A DNA stretch of 64,000 nt from assembly GCA_965204165.1 (NCBI GenBank), contig OZ241969.1, positions 4,402,001 to 4,466,000 of the forward strand, in the 5' to 3' direction. Both the position numbers and the translations under genes were made by a program. Each line of letters starts with the position of its first letter. Position 1 is the first letter of the stretch. The stretch comes from VYFG01 sp965204165 (GTDB lineage: Bacteria; Pseudomonadota; Gammaproteobacteria; Arenicellales; Poriferihabitantaceae). A model generated the notes under the pieces. It saw only the letters and a program-made list of their open reading frames with translations. It was not told where the DNA came from and ran no database searches. This document shows, piece after piece, positions 53,789-61,902 of the stretch.

Positions 53789-55867
53789 TCATACTACACC
53801 TCCAGTGTTCTGATCATGGCAAGGTTGGGACATCGGCTGTCGCCGCGAGAGCCGTTGTCCCGGTTGTTTCTCCGGTGGCGGATCGGGGATTTCAAACAGG
53901 AAATGGCCGGCGTCGCAATGGACATGTCCGATCAAGAGCCCGGCCCGCCGCCACCTGTGGACCGTACTGTCCGTCACCCCGAATTTCTCGGCAACCTCGC
54001 CAACCCCCAGGAATCCGCGATCACGCAGCCGCTGATAGCGTGACTTCAGGCCGTAGCGCTCTGTCACCACACTGACCAGCTTCGGGGTAAAGGCGAGGCC
54101 GCGACCGGTTCGGTATCCACGTTCGTTGAGCAATTTGGCGACCTCTCCATTGGTATGGTCGTTCAACAGCCGGTCGATCTCGGCGACGACCTCGTCACTG
54201 GTCTTGTAGATCTGGGATGGATGAGGATCCGGCACCCATGTGAGGTGACGGACCGCCCCGCCCCGTAACCTGATCCCCAGGCTCTGCGCAGACTTGGTCA
54301 GCGTCACGTCCTCGATCAGCAACCGCGCCATCCGCTTGCGCTCGCGGTGCGGCGTCGCCGGATCGTTCCACAGGCGGGGGAAGTCGCTCGCCAGCGCAAG
54401 GATCCGCCGGCGTTGCTCATCATCCATCCCCTGGTCAGAGCCGGCACGGTCGCTCTCGAACTCGCGCTGCGCCTCCTCGAGGCCTCGAAGCTTCGCGTTC
54501 CACTCCGCCTCCAGCACATCGGCAACCATCCGGTTATCGGGGTGGGCCTGCATGAACCGCTGCCGCGCCAGGTTCGCTTCCTCGCGGGCACGCTGCACCT
54601 GCTGGGCGCGCCACAGGTCTGCCTCCTTCGCGCGTGCGGCGAGTTCGTCCTGCACCTGCAGCGCCACATCCAGCGTGAGCGGCGTCATCAGCCCCACCAG
54701 AAACTCGCCGATCCTGCGGTCGATGGCGGCGCCGGGGATGGTCTGGCACCAGGCGCTCGCCGTCTGGTGACCCTCGTGGCTGCACAGGTAGTAGGGCTGC
54801 AGGCCTCCTTTTCGCTGGTGGTAGCGCACCGCCATGGTCCGGCCGCACACGCCGCAGATCGCCAGACCCTGCAGCAGCGCCGGCCCCTCCCGCGGGGGAG
54901 TGCGGCGTCCCGCTCCGCCCGCATGGGCATAGTCGTTTTCCCGGAGCTGGCGCTCGTTCTGCTCGAACCGCTCCCAGGTGATGTAGCCCGGATGGGCATC
55001 GTGCAGCAGCACGGTCCACTCCTCGCGCGGGACCTTCCTGGTCTCACTGCCGCCGCCGGGACGCCGCTGGCTGCGGCTTCGCCCGTAGACGAAAGCACCG
55101 GCGTATCGCGGGTTGTGCAGCGTCCGAACTACCCGTGCGAACCGCAACGGCTTCCAATGCAACTCTCCCTTGTGCGGGCCGTCATGAGGACGGTGTGGAA
55201 ACAGCAGATTCTCCCGGTTGAAGTGCTTCACCGTGGCATTGGCCGAGCCGGTCCTGGTGAAGGTGTCGAACAGCAGCCGCAGGCTGTGCTGCACCTGCTG
55301 GTCCGGATCCAGCACCACCTGGCCCAGCGGGTCGTAGACCAGCCCCACCGGCAGCGGAATCCGCAATTCCCCCCGCTTGGCCGCGTTCAGCGTCCCCCCG
55401 CGGAGCCGGGCGCGCATCATGTGGAGTTCCGCTTCGCTCATGGTCCCCTTGAGGCCGAGGAGGAGCCTGTCGTTGAAGTCGCCGGGACTGTACACGCCGT
55501 CCTCGTCGAGGATCAGCGTCTCGCTCATGGCGCAGATCTCCAGCAGCCGGTGCCAGTCGGTGGAGTTGCGCGCAAGCCTGGACACCTCCAGCCCGAGCAC
55601 GATCCCGGCCCGTCCCATGGTGACTTCGGCGACCAGGCGCTTGAACCCCTCGCGGTCGCTGTCGGCGCCGGACAGGCCGAGATCGCTGTCGATCACGACG
55701 ATGCTTTCGGTCGGCCAGCCCAATGCCACCGCCCGCTCCCGCAGCGCATACTGGCGGCGAGTGCTCTCGCCATGCTCGCTTACCTGATGCAGGGTGGACT
55801 GGCGCACGTACAGGTAGGCATCGCGGCTCAGGTGGCTCGCGGTGACCTTCTGGTGGGCGGTGTTCAT
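53789..55867 (-). CDS. Large serine recombinase (Y4bA-like)
   Basis: ATG 55867 gives 692 residues. The catalytic domain has the nucleophile Ser in YLYVRQSTLHQ and RRQYALRERA, with LEVSRLARNSTDWHRLLE and the RxxE-type arginines. Next come a recombinase domain, a zinc ribbon (CGVCGR...YYLCSHEGH..., Cys near 390-430), a coiled coil, and at the end a MerR-like helix-turn-helix (LGVGEVAEKFGVTDSTVHRW). It should integrate and excise the element. Confidence 0.9.
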   Translation of the reverse strand: MNTAHQKVTASHLSRDAYLYVRQSTLHQVSEHGESTRRQYALRERAVALGWPTESIVVIDSDLGLSGADSDREGFKRLVAEVTMGRAGIVLGLEVSRLARNSTDWHRLLEICAMSETLILDEDGVYSPGDFNDRLLLGLKGTMSEAELHMMRARLRGGTLNAAKRGELRIPLPVGLVYDPLGQVVLDPDQQVQHSLRLLFDTFTRTGSANATVKHFNRENLLFPHRPHDGPHKGELHWKPLRFARVVRTLHNPRYAGAFVYGRSRSQRRPGGGSETRKVPREEWTVLLHDAHPGYITWERFEQNERQLRENDYAHAGGAGRRTPPREGPALLQGLAICGVCGRTMAVRYHQRKGGLQPYYLCSHEGHQTASAWCQTIPGAAIDRRIGEFLVGLMTPLTLDVALQVQDELAARAKEADLWRAQQVQRAREEANLARQRFMQAHPDNRMVADVLEAEWNAKLRGLEEAQREFESDRAGSDQGMDDEQRRRILALASDFPRLWNDPATPHRERKRMARLLIEDVTLTKSAQSLGIRLRGGAVRHLTWVPDPHPSQIYKTSDEVVAEIDRLLNDHTNGEVAKLLNERGYRTGRGLAFTPKLVSVVTERYGLKSRYQRLRDRGFLGVGEVAEKFGVTDSTVHRWRRAGLLIGHVHCDAGHFLFEIPDPPPEKQPGQRLSRRQPMSQPCHDQNTGGVV

Positions 55868-56169
55868 GCCGGCTCCCCCTGCTGCATATGGCCCTTCAGC
55901 ATCTCGAGCAGAACGTCGATCACCGGCCTTTCGACATCGGCGGGCAGCGTCGCCGCAGAGACGCCCCCGCAGACCGCCGCCGGCGGGACGGGCAGTTCGG
56001 CGAATGCCCGCAGCCAGGCCGCGACGCCGCGCAGCGCCACCACGGCGTGCCCGTGGCGGTCGTGGACGGCGCCGGGCTCGACGGCATGGCGGCGCATCCG
56101 CTCGTAGCCATGCCCGTAGGCGGAGTGTTCCGCCGCGTCGATCACGGTATTCCGCGGACCGCCCTTCAT
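55864..56169 (-). CDS. Small protein of the recombinase element (Y4bB/C position)
   Basis: 101 residues from ATG 56169. It overlaps the recombinase start by 4 nt and the HTH gene's stop by 4 nt, so all three are translationally coupled. It has VVALRGVAAWLRAFAEL and a C-terminal helix. Function unknown; such small proteins recur in this element type. Confidence 0.75.
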   Translation of the reverse strand: MKGGPRNTVIDAAEHSAYGHGYERMRRHAVEPGAVHDRHGHAVVALRGVAAWLRAFAELPVPPAAVCGGVSAATLPADVERPVIDVLLEMLKGHMQQGEPA

Positions 56170-56624
56170 CGTTTTTTTTCCCGCCCGAGGGCACGGTCGA
56201 TGCTGCGGCGATGGACCGAGATGCCGAAGCGCGCGCGCACGAGATCGACCAGGTCCGCGGCCGTCAGCTCCGGCCGTTCGTTCTTCGCCGACCGCAGCGC
56301 CTCGACCACCTCGTCGCTGATCTTGTGGGGCCGGCGGGGCCCCGGACGGTCCGGCAGCAGTCCCGGCAGCCCGCCGGCATCGTAGGCGCGCTGCGCGAGG
56401 TACCAGGTGGGCCGGGAGACCCCGAAGCTGGCCGCGGCATGGCTCACCGGCACGCCGTCCTCGCGCACGCGGCGCAGCATCTCGTACTTGACCTGGAGCA
56501 GGTCGCGCGGATCGAAGAAGGCGTTGGAGAGGAACAGTTCGTCCCGCACCGCCTCCGCGTTCGGGTTCAGGCAGCCATGCTCCCTGAGGGCCCGGGTCTT
56601 TGCATCGGTGGAATGTCTGGCCAT
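56166..56624 (-). CDS. Helix-turn-helix protein of the recombinase element
   Basis: 152 residues, N-terminal part FDPRDLLQVKYEMLRRV, then a HTH with VSHAAASFGVSRPTWYLAQR and a second winged segment HKISDEVVEALR and VRARFGISVHRRSIDRAL. It resembles transposon-associated helix-turn-helix proteins (HTH_29/HTH_32-like). It is the likely recombination accessory or operon regulator. Confidence 0.82.
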   Translation of the reverse strand: MARHSTDAKTRALREHGCLNPNAEAVRDELFLSNAFFDPRDLLQVKYEMLRRVREDGVPVSHAAASFGVSRPTWYLAQRAYDAGGLPGLLPDRPGPRRPHKISDEVVEALRSAKNERPELTAADLVDLVRARFGISVHRRSIDRALGREKKR

Positions 56625-56806
56625 CGCGTGGGGTCCGTTGAAAAATGAATGTAAATCTATTTATGCACATTATGAATGCCGAATCAAGAGGATTTCTCCT
56701 GTGAATGTACGAATAACCCTGAATATATATAGGAATATTCCCGTTTCTCTCTATCAGGCCCATCCCGCCAGGCTCCGTTCCTTTCTCATGTATGACAAAA
56801 ACGTTC

Positions 56807-57115
56807 TTACACATGGGACATAATCTCCTTGACACTGTCCGTATCGCCGTCGCCCTCGTTCCCGTCGCAGGCATCCCCGTCCAGGCCGGCCAGCAATGCC
56901 GACAGCGCGAGCAGGTCCGATACGCGAAACGCCGACCGGCCCGCAGCCACCCGCACGAACGGATCCACCGCCGCGACGCTTGTGAATGCCTGACGCATCG
57001 TGCGCACCGTGCCGTCGTCATCCGTGTAGTGGACCAGTCCAACCCCGACCATCGACGTGGTCTCGATCAGATCGAACTCGCGTCCGTGAAGAGGGTGAAA
57101 AGGGTGCGTCACCAC
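56807..57115 (-). CDS. DUF5372/Y4bD-like protein of the recombinase element
   Basis: GTG 57115 gives 102 residues. The start VTHPFHPLHGREFDLIET and the middle TSVAAVDPFVRVAAGRSAFR match the Y4bD/Y4pK family pattern. Function is unknown, but the family accompanies this type of recombinase. It lies 182 bp upstream of the HTH gene. Confidence 0.8.
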   Translation of the reverse strand: MVTHPFHPLHGREFDLIETTSMVGVGLVHYTDDDGTVRTMRQAFTSVAAVDPFVRVAAGRSAFRVSDLLALSALLAGLDGDACDGNEGDGDTDSVKEIMSHV

Positions 57116-57147
57116 AAAGCGCTGCTTCTCGATGCACAGGTGACGTG

Positions 57148-57591
57148 CAGTTGAAAACCCACTCCAGGGCCGCCGGCATCTGCACGAGGTGCGGACACGC
57201 CCCCGCCTTCGACGGCACCGCCACCTGCCTTTCCTGCAATGCCCTGGAGGCCGGCAGCGGACGGGTCGAACGGCGCAACGCCGCGTCCCGGAAACGGTAC
57301 TGGCGGAGAAGGCGGGAAATGGTCTGTACCGATTGTGGCCAGCCCAGTCAGGGAGCGGCCCGCTGTCCGAGCTGTGCCGAGAGAAGCTACACCCGGTCCG
57401 CCCACTTCCGCGGGATGCCCGCCTGGGAGCCCGAATACACCGTGGTGGACCTGGACACCGGGGAGGAGCACGGGCCCTTCGACAGCCGGGCCGACGCGGA
57501 CGCCGGCGCCGCGTTTCTCAGGCTCCGGCAGGGGCGTTTCGAGGTCGTCGCCGAGAACCACCCGCTGGCGGGGTCGGTCGGCTGGGCGTGA
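57148..57591 (+). pseudogene. Right part of the split multi-CxxC zinc-ribbon gene
   Basis: The frame resumes with LKTHSRAAGICTRCG, a fourth CxxC module (CTRCG...CLSC), a fifth (CTDCG...CPSC), then a different C-terminal domain (EYTVVDLDTGEEHGPFDSRA). Spliced to 53180-53788 it would give one protein of about 350 residues. No start codon with ribosome site precedes it, so it is probably not expressed alone. Confidence 0.7.
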
Positions 57592-58251
57592 TTGCCCTCC
57601 ACCGCACTCCGTAGCCGGACGGGGTACCGCCGGCCCGTGATCCAGCACGGCCATGTCCGTGACCGCCGGGCCACCGCCCCCTGTTTCACGGGCGGCCGGC
57701 TGCCGGCCCGCCCGCGTCTGCCCCGGTGGAGTCGGCCGCGGCGGCGGATGATCATCAACGGTCCGGCAGAACCCGGAAGAACCCGGAAGAATCCGGAAGA
57801 AGCACGCGCCCCCTGTCGGGCGATGCCGGCCGGCATGTCACCCGGTAAGGAGACGGGGGGCGCGTGCCGGGCCAGTATACACCGCCGCTGTCACGGAAGA
57901 CGGTCAAGCCGTCCCGGGCGGCAGCCGGACGGGGATCATGGAACCGGCGGGACCACGGCTCGCCGCACGCGATGCGCCGGGGACGGAGCCGGCGCCGGTC
58001 TGCGCCGGAACGGAAACCCACCCGCATCCATCGGCAGCGGCCCCTGACGGCCCCGCAGGGCTTTTTTCCGCCTTTTTCCGGCCCGGCCCCCACCCTGGTC
58101 CCCACGCCCCTGTCCGCCCTTCCAGGCCCCGTTCCGGAGTCGGAGGGCAGAGACGGAAAGAGTGAACCCGGGTAGGTGGGAGGGAGCCCGGCTCCGGCCG
58201 CCTCCCCGGGGTTCATCGAACTTTCCATCAACCCGACACGGGAGAACCATC
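57592..58251. other. Gap with a 10-bp tandem repeat
   Basis: About 660 bp. It holds four 10-bp units of the form (A/G)(C/T)CCGGAAGA at 57761-57800 (the first is GTCCGGCAGA). No convincing gene was found. Its right end contains TCAACC at 58228 before ATG 58252. Confidence 0.55.
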
Positions 58252-58419
58252 ATGCACATCCGCGAAATCGGGGGCAATTCCGAAATGCCCGAAGCATCCG
58301 AAATCCCCACCAGCCCCGACCAGCTGCTCGGCGAGATCGGCCTGGACAGCCAGGTTGTCCGGGAGATCCTCGACGACGTTTCCTCTGAGCCGGCCCTCGA
58401 CCTTCGTCCCGAAGGCTGA
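58252..58419 (+). CDS. Small acidic hypothetical protein
   Basis: 55 residues from ATG 58252 with GGGAGAA upstream. It is acidic with DQLLGEIGLDSQVVREILDD, an amphipathic helix pattern. It precedes ssb by 145 bp and shares the leader motif of this module. No family. Confidence 0.5.
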   Translation: MHIREIGGNSEMPEASEIPTSPDQLLGEIGLDSQVVREILDDVSSEPALDLRPEG

Positions 58420-58510
58420 CGGAGGGAAAGAGGGGTCTGGAGAAGGTGAACCGAAGGGGGGCCGGGAGAAAGAAGAACCCGGACCCCCGGGGGTTCGTTC
58501 CATCGTTTTT

Positions 58511-58537
58511 CCGTTTTATCCGTTTTTTCCGTTTCAT
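58511..58537. repeat. Three 9-bp direct repeats upstream of ssb
   Basis: CCGTTTTAT, CCGTTTTTT and CCGTTTCAT stand in tandem at 58511-58537, immediately before the TCAACC leader motif (58537-58542) of the ssb gene. They could be a regulator site or a T-rich leader. Confidence 0.6.
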
Positions 58538-58564
58538 CAACCAACGTTACCTCAGGAGGTACAT

Positions 58565-59017
58565 ATGCCTTTCGGACTCAACAAGGCCTCATTGATCGGC
58601 CGCATCGGACAGGACGTCACCGTCAACCACCTCGCGTCCGGCGGACGCGTCGCCAACCTCAGCATCGCCACCGACGAGTCCTACATCCGGGACGGCGAGC
58701 GGGTCGACCGCACGGAGTGGCACCGCCTGGTCACCTTCCAGGACGGCCTCATCACCATGCTGGAGAAGCACGCGAAGAAGGGCCGCCTGGTCTACGTCGA
58801 CGGCAAGCTCCAGACCCGCCGGTGGCGCAAGGACGGCGAGGACGCCGACCGGTTCTCCACGGAGATCATGCTCGTGCCCGGTTCCAGAATCCAGTTCCTC
58901 GACCGGCCCGCCAGGCCGGACGGCGGCGCCCAGGCGCAGCCCGCCGAGGCCCCGGCCGCGGCACAGGATTCCGCACCGGTGAACGGAAACGAGATCGACG
59001 AAGATCTCCCGTTCTAG
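58565..59017 (+). CDS. ssb: Single-stranded DNA-binding protein
   Basis: The start was set at ATG 58565 after a perfect AGGAGGT. The 150-residue protein has the OB-fold (LNKASLIGRIGQDVTV, VANLSIATDESY, EWHRLVTF, LVYVDGKLQTRRW) and ends in the acidic DEDLPF tip that recruits repair and replication proteins. It coats single-stranded DNA. In this accessory module it is probably a second, mobile-element SSB rather than the chromosomal copy. Confidence 0.93.
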   Translation: MPFGLNKASLIGRIGQDVTVNHLASGGRVANLSIATDESYIRDGERVDRTEWHRLVTFQDGLITMLEKHAKKGRLVYVDGKLQTRRWRKDGEDADRFSTEIMLVPGSRIQFLDRPARPDGGAQAQPAEAPAAAQDSAPVNGNEIDEDLPF

Positions 59018-59045
59018 CGATCCGCGTCGCCGTCTCCTCCGCTTC

Positions 59046-59078
59046 AGCCGCAGTCCCCAGGGGCTGCGGCTTTTTTCT
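59046..59078 (+). terminator. Intrinsic terminator after ssb
   Basis: An 8-bp stem AGCCGCAG (59046-59053) and CTGCGGCT (59064-59071) encloses a smaller CCCC/GGGG pairing and is followed by TTTTTT. It is 29 bp after the ssb stop. Confidence 0.88.
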
Positions 59079-59223
59079 TGCAGCCAACCCAACGGCGGGC
59101 TTCGCCGCGTTCCCCGGCATGGCGATGGAGTTGATGGACAGGGGGGTGGGTGGTGAACCGCGCGGCGGCCGGAGGGAGGGCCTTCGCGCGTCACGTCAAC
59201 CAGCACACCGACCGGAGAGTACC

Positions 59224-59457
59224 ATGCCTCGAATCACGTTTCAGCAGACCGATGAAGACGAAGCCATCATCCGTTACGACGGCGAGGCCGTCGGCGACCT
59301 CTACCGCCATGAGGATCCGATCACAGACAGGCCGGTGTATTTGGTCCTGCTGGCAGATGACGCGAGGGGTTGGAAAAAAGTCTTCGACCGGAGCAAGGTC
59401 CATCAGGCCATCAGGGAGCGGCTTCGTAGCCACAGAACCCTCGGATGGCGATTCTGA
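59224..59457 (+). CDS. Small hypothetical protein of the GC-rich module
   Basis: 77 residues from ATG 59224 with CCGGAGAG upstream. The sequence EDEAIIRYDGEAVGDLYRHE and VYLVLLADDARGWKKVFDR reads as a compact alpha/beta fold. No family recognised. It shares the leader motif with three other genes in this module. Confidence 0.6.
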   Translation: MPRITFQQTDEDEAIIRYDGEAVGDLYRHEDPITDRPVYLVLLADDARGWKKVFDRSKVHQAIRERLRSHRTLGWRF

Positions 59458-59962
59458 TCACCATGGCAGGCATCGCCATGCCAGTCCCCTTCCCGCCGCT
59501 TTCCCCATTCACCCACCGCTCGGTGGGCGTCCTGCCCACAATGAGCGCCTGCGGCGCGGCTTGTTGGTCGCTGGTGCTGTCCATGCACCCACGGCGTTTC
59601 ACTCGGCTCTCCTCGTTGTACGCCTGACGCGACCCGATTGGGGGGGGGACAGTACTACTCCCTACCTATTCCCATGATATCCCCGTGCTCGTTTGCCAAC
59701 CCCTCCGGGGTCCTCCACTGCGTTCCGGCCAGGACTCCAGGGACAACGGCTGCGCCTAGGGCCGGCGCGCCACGCGACCGTGGCTCACTCCTCCCTGCGG
59801 TCGTCCCTGCGCCCGCACCATCGCGCGGCACGCCGACCCATGTCCCTGGGCCCCGGTGGCGGCTCTGCGCGCGGCGATGAAGGATGAATACGCAGGAAGT
59901 TCCCTTCCAGCGCATGCGGGGCTTCGCCCCTTCAACTTCCATTGTTCATTCGAGAATTCACA
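59458..59962. other. Gap before the DUF2493 gene
   Basis: About 505 bp without a convincing gene. It holds a run of nine G at 59640-59648, just after ACCCGATT. No repeat ends or operator were found. Confidence 0.45.
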
Positions 59963-60922
59963 ATGTACGACAACAGCAACAGCAATAGCATCTCCGACAA
60001 CTTCGATCACCTCGACGGCATCGATACCGGCAACCAATCGATCACCGCCATGATCTGCGAGCAGGCGAAGCTCCACGGGGCCACGCCCGAGCGCGGCGAG
60101 TTCGATCCCAGGGAGATCTGGGAGCGGGACACCACCATCGGCGCGGTGGCCGAAGCCTTCTCGGTCCTGGCGGACTCCATCGGCGTGACCGGGTTCCAGA
60201 TCGCCGACGAGGCCGGCTCCCTCCTCTGGGGTTTCGTCAACACCTTCGACGCGCAGATCCGGAGGCTGGACCGGAGCATCGACCGGATCGCGCCCGAGCT
60301 CCGCGACCTGCGGAAGGAACAGGACGGTTCGGAAATAAAATCGCGGGAGCTGGAACTCCTCACCGACCGGGCGAAGAACCTGGGCGGCAGGCGCGACGCC
60401 TTCGAGGAGATGCGGGACGCGGCGGCTGCCCAGTACCAGGCGCAGACCGGGGAGATGTGGCGGCCGTGGAAGGGTTCGCACACCAGCCGCACCGGGGTTC
60501 TCACCTCCGCCGCCATCGACGCGCGCGACTTCCTTCGGGCGAGGGACAGCGCCGCGGCGAAGGAGAACCTCCCGGACGGAACCCTGATCGCCGTCGCGGG
60601 CGGGAAGGACGGCGACCCCGACGCGGTGTTCCGCAAGCTGGACGCCGCGCACCGCAAGTACGCGGACATGGTGCTGGTCCACGGCGGCGGGCCCGGCGTC
60701 GAGAAGTTCGCCGCCCGCTGGGCCGAGGCCCGCGGCGTGCACCAGGTGGTCTGCCGGCCCGACTGGAACGCCCACGGGAAGGCCGCGCCGTTCAGAAGGA
60801 ACGACGAACTGCTGAACCTGATGCCGAAGGGCATCATCCTCTTCCCGAGCGACTCGGGCATCACCGCGAACCTGGCGGACAAGGCGACCGCCTCGGGCAT
60901 ACCGGTTATGAGGTGTGGATGA
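59963..60922 (+). CDS. DUF2493-type SLOG-superfamily protein
   Basis: ATG 59963 gives 319 residues (an in-frame ATG at 59942 is an alternative). The N-terminal half is helical with RSIDRIAPELRDLRKEQDG. The C-terminal half has the DUF2493/YspA SLOG features TLIAVAGGKDGDPDAVFRKL, MVLVHGGGPGVEKFAARW and LFPSDSGITANLADKA. SLOG domains bind or cleave nucleotide-like ligands, and some act in phage defence or mobile-element biology. It is common in plasmid/ICE-type modules near ssb. Confidence 0.85.
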   Translation: MYDNSNSNSISDNFDHLDGIDTGNQSITAMICEQAKLHGATPERGEFDPREIWERDTTIGAVAEAFSVLADSIGVTGFQIADEAGSLLWGFVNTFDAQIRRLDRSIDRIAPELRDLRKEQDGSEIKSRELELLTDRAKNLGGRRDAFEEMRDAAAAQYQAQTGEMWRPWKGSHTSRTGVLTSAAIDARDFLRARDSAAAKENLPDGTLIAVAGGKDGDPDAVFRKLDAAHRKYADMVLVHGGGPGVEKFAARWAEARGVHQVVCRPDWNAHGKAAPFRRNDELLNLMPKGIILFPSDSGITANLADKATASGIPVMRCG

Positions 60923-61902
60923 AACTCCGGCACAGGGCCGCGTCGTTCCCACGGCGCGGTCCTTCTTCCCTTCCGGCGCGGCGGCCGTGCCGCGCCATCG
61001 CCGCTGCGCGGCGCCCGGCGCTCTTTCCATTCCCCGTCCGTGGCGGCGGCGGCAACCGCATCCGCTTCGACGCCAGCTGCCGGCGCGGTGCTGCGCACCT
61101 GCACCGCCAGCGGCGTTTCCTCTTCCGTCATCTCTCCGGCGTCGATTCCGGCGCCGCGTCTTCATCCCCGTCCGCTGCCGGCTCGATGCTCCGCATCCTC
61201 GCCGGGCACGCGGACCGGACCGCCTACCGTCGCCGACGCCTTCCGCTTCGCGTACCGCTCGCGTCGGTTTTTCCGATCTCCAGCTTCTACTTCTTCTCCT
61301 GCCACTTCCCGTAGCACTCAGTTTTCCGTCGGCGTACGCGACCGCCGCCCCGACCGTGCCGGTCTCCGTCACGCGCGCCGCGTCCGGCATCTCCACCTGT
61401 TCCACAACGAGCCGAAAAAAATTCACGGTGATGGTCGCAGTGGCCAACCGGTTCCCGGTCCGCAGCGTCGGCCGCTCCGGACTCCGCCACCGACGCAAGT
61501 TTCCTCTCGTGCCTCTGCCCGTTGGCGCGTCGGTCGCGCTTCCCCTTCGGGAACTCCATCGGGTCGCGTGCCGATCCCCATCGCGGGTCGCTTCCGCTGC
61601 CCCGCTCAAACGCCGCCGGGCTCCATCCCTTCGCTCTGCCGGAGTCACGAATCGTTCGTGGTGTGCTCCTCCCTTTTCTCTCATTTCTACGCCCGGCGGC
61701 GTTTTCTCTCACACCCGACGCAAGAAATTGCTGTCGGGCACGCCTGTTCACCGTCGTGCAAGATGATGGAAACGTGTTCTGAATCAATGACTTGATTCAT
61801 TTACGTTCCGGTCCCGGAAGCGCGGTCCGTTGGTAGAAACGCCGCCGCGACTGCTTCCTATATGGACCACCGGTCGCGCGGCCCGAACCGAGGAGCCGCA
61901 TC
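60923..61902. other. Long region without a clear gene
   Basis: About 980 bp, GC-rich. A stretch on the reverse strand near 61300-61450 reads NFFRLVVEQVEMPDAARV and GAAVAYADGKLSATG, which has protein character, but no matching start or continuation was found. It may be a decayed gene. The right end should hold the integrase promoter. Confidence 0.4.

Larger units (their letters stand above)
53789..57147 (-). mobile_element. y4bABCD-type serine-recombinase element, about 3.36 kb
   Basis: Four leftward genes (DUF5372/Y4bD-like, HTH protein, 101-residue protein and large serine recombinase) match the y4bABCD group I recall from Rhizobium NGR234. The element interrupts a multi-CxxC gene. The exact ends are uncertain to about 10 bp because no clear terminal repeat or target duplication was found. 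Confidence 0.78.

Noticed and set aside
54347..56107. 586-codon forward frame across the serine recombinase gene
   Set aside because: Antisense shadow. The minus strand encodes a full serine recombinase.
59640..59648. Run of nine G as a phase-variable tract
   Set aside because: No convincing gene starts or passes here, so a slip would have no visible target.
59756..61684. 642-codon reverse frame
   Set aside because: Most of it is the shadow of the DUF2493 gene and low-complexity Arg-rich sequence beyond. Only a short piece near 61300-61450 has protein character and is mentioned as possible decay.
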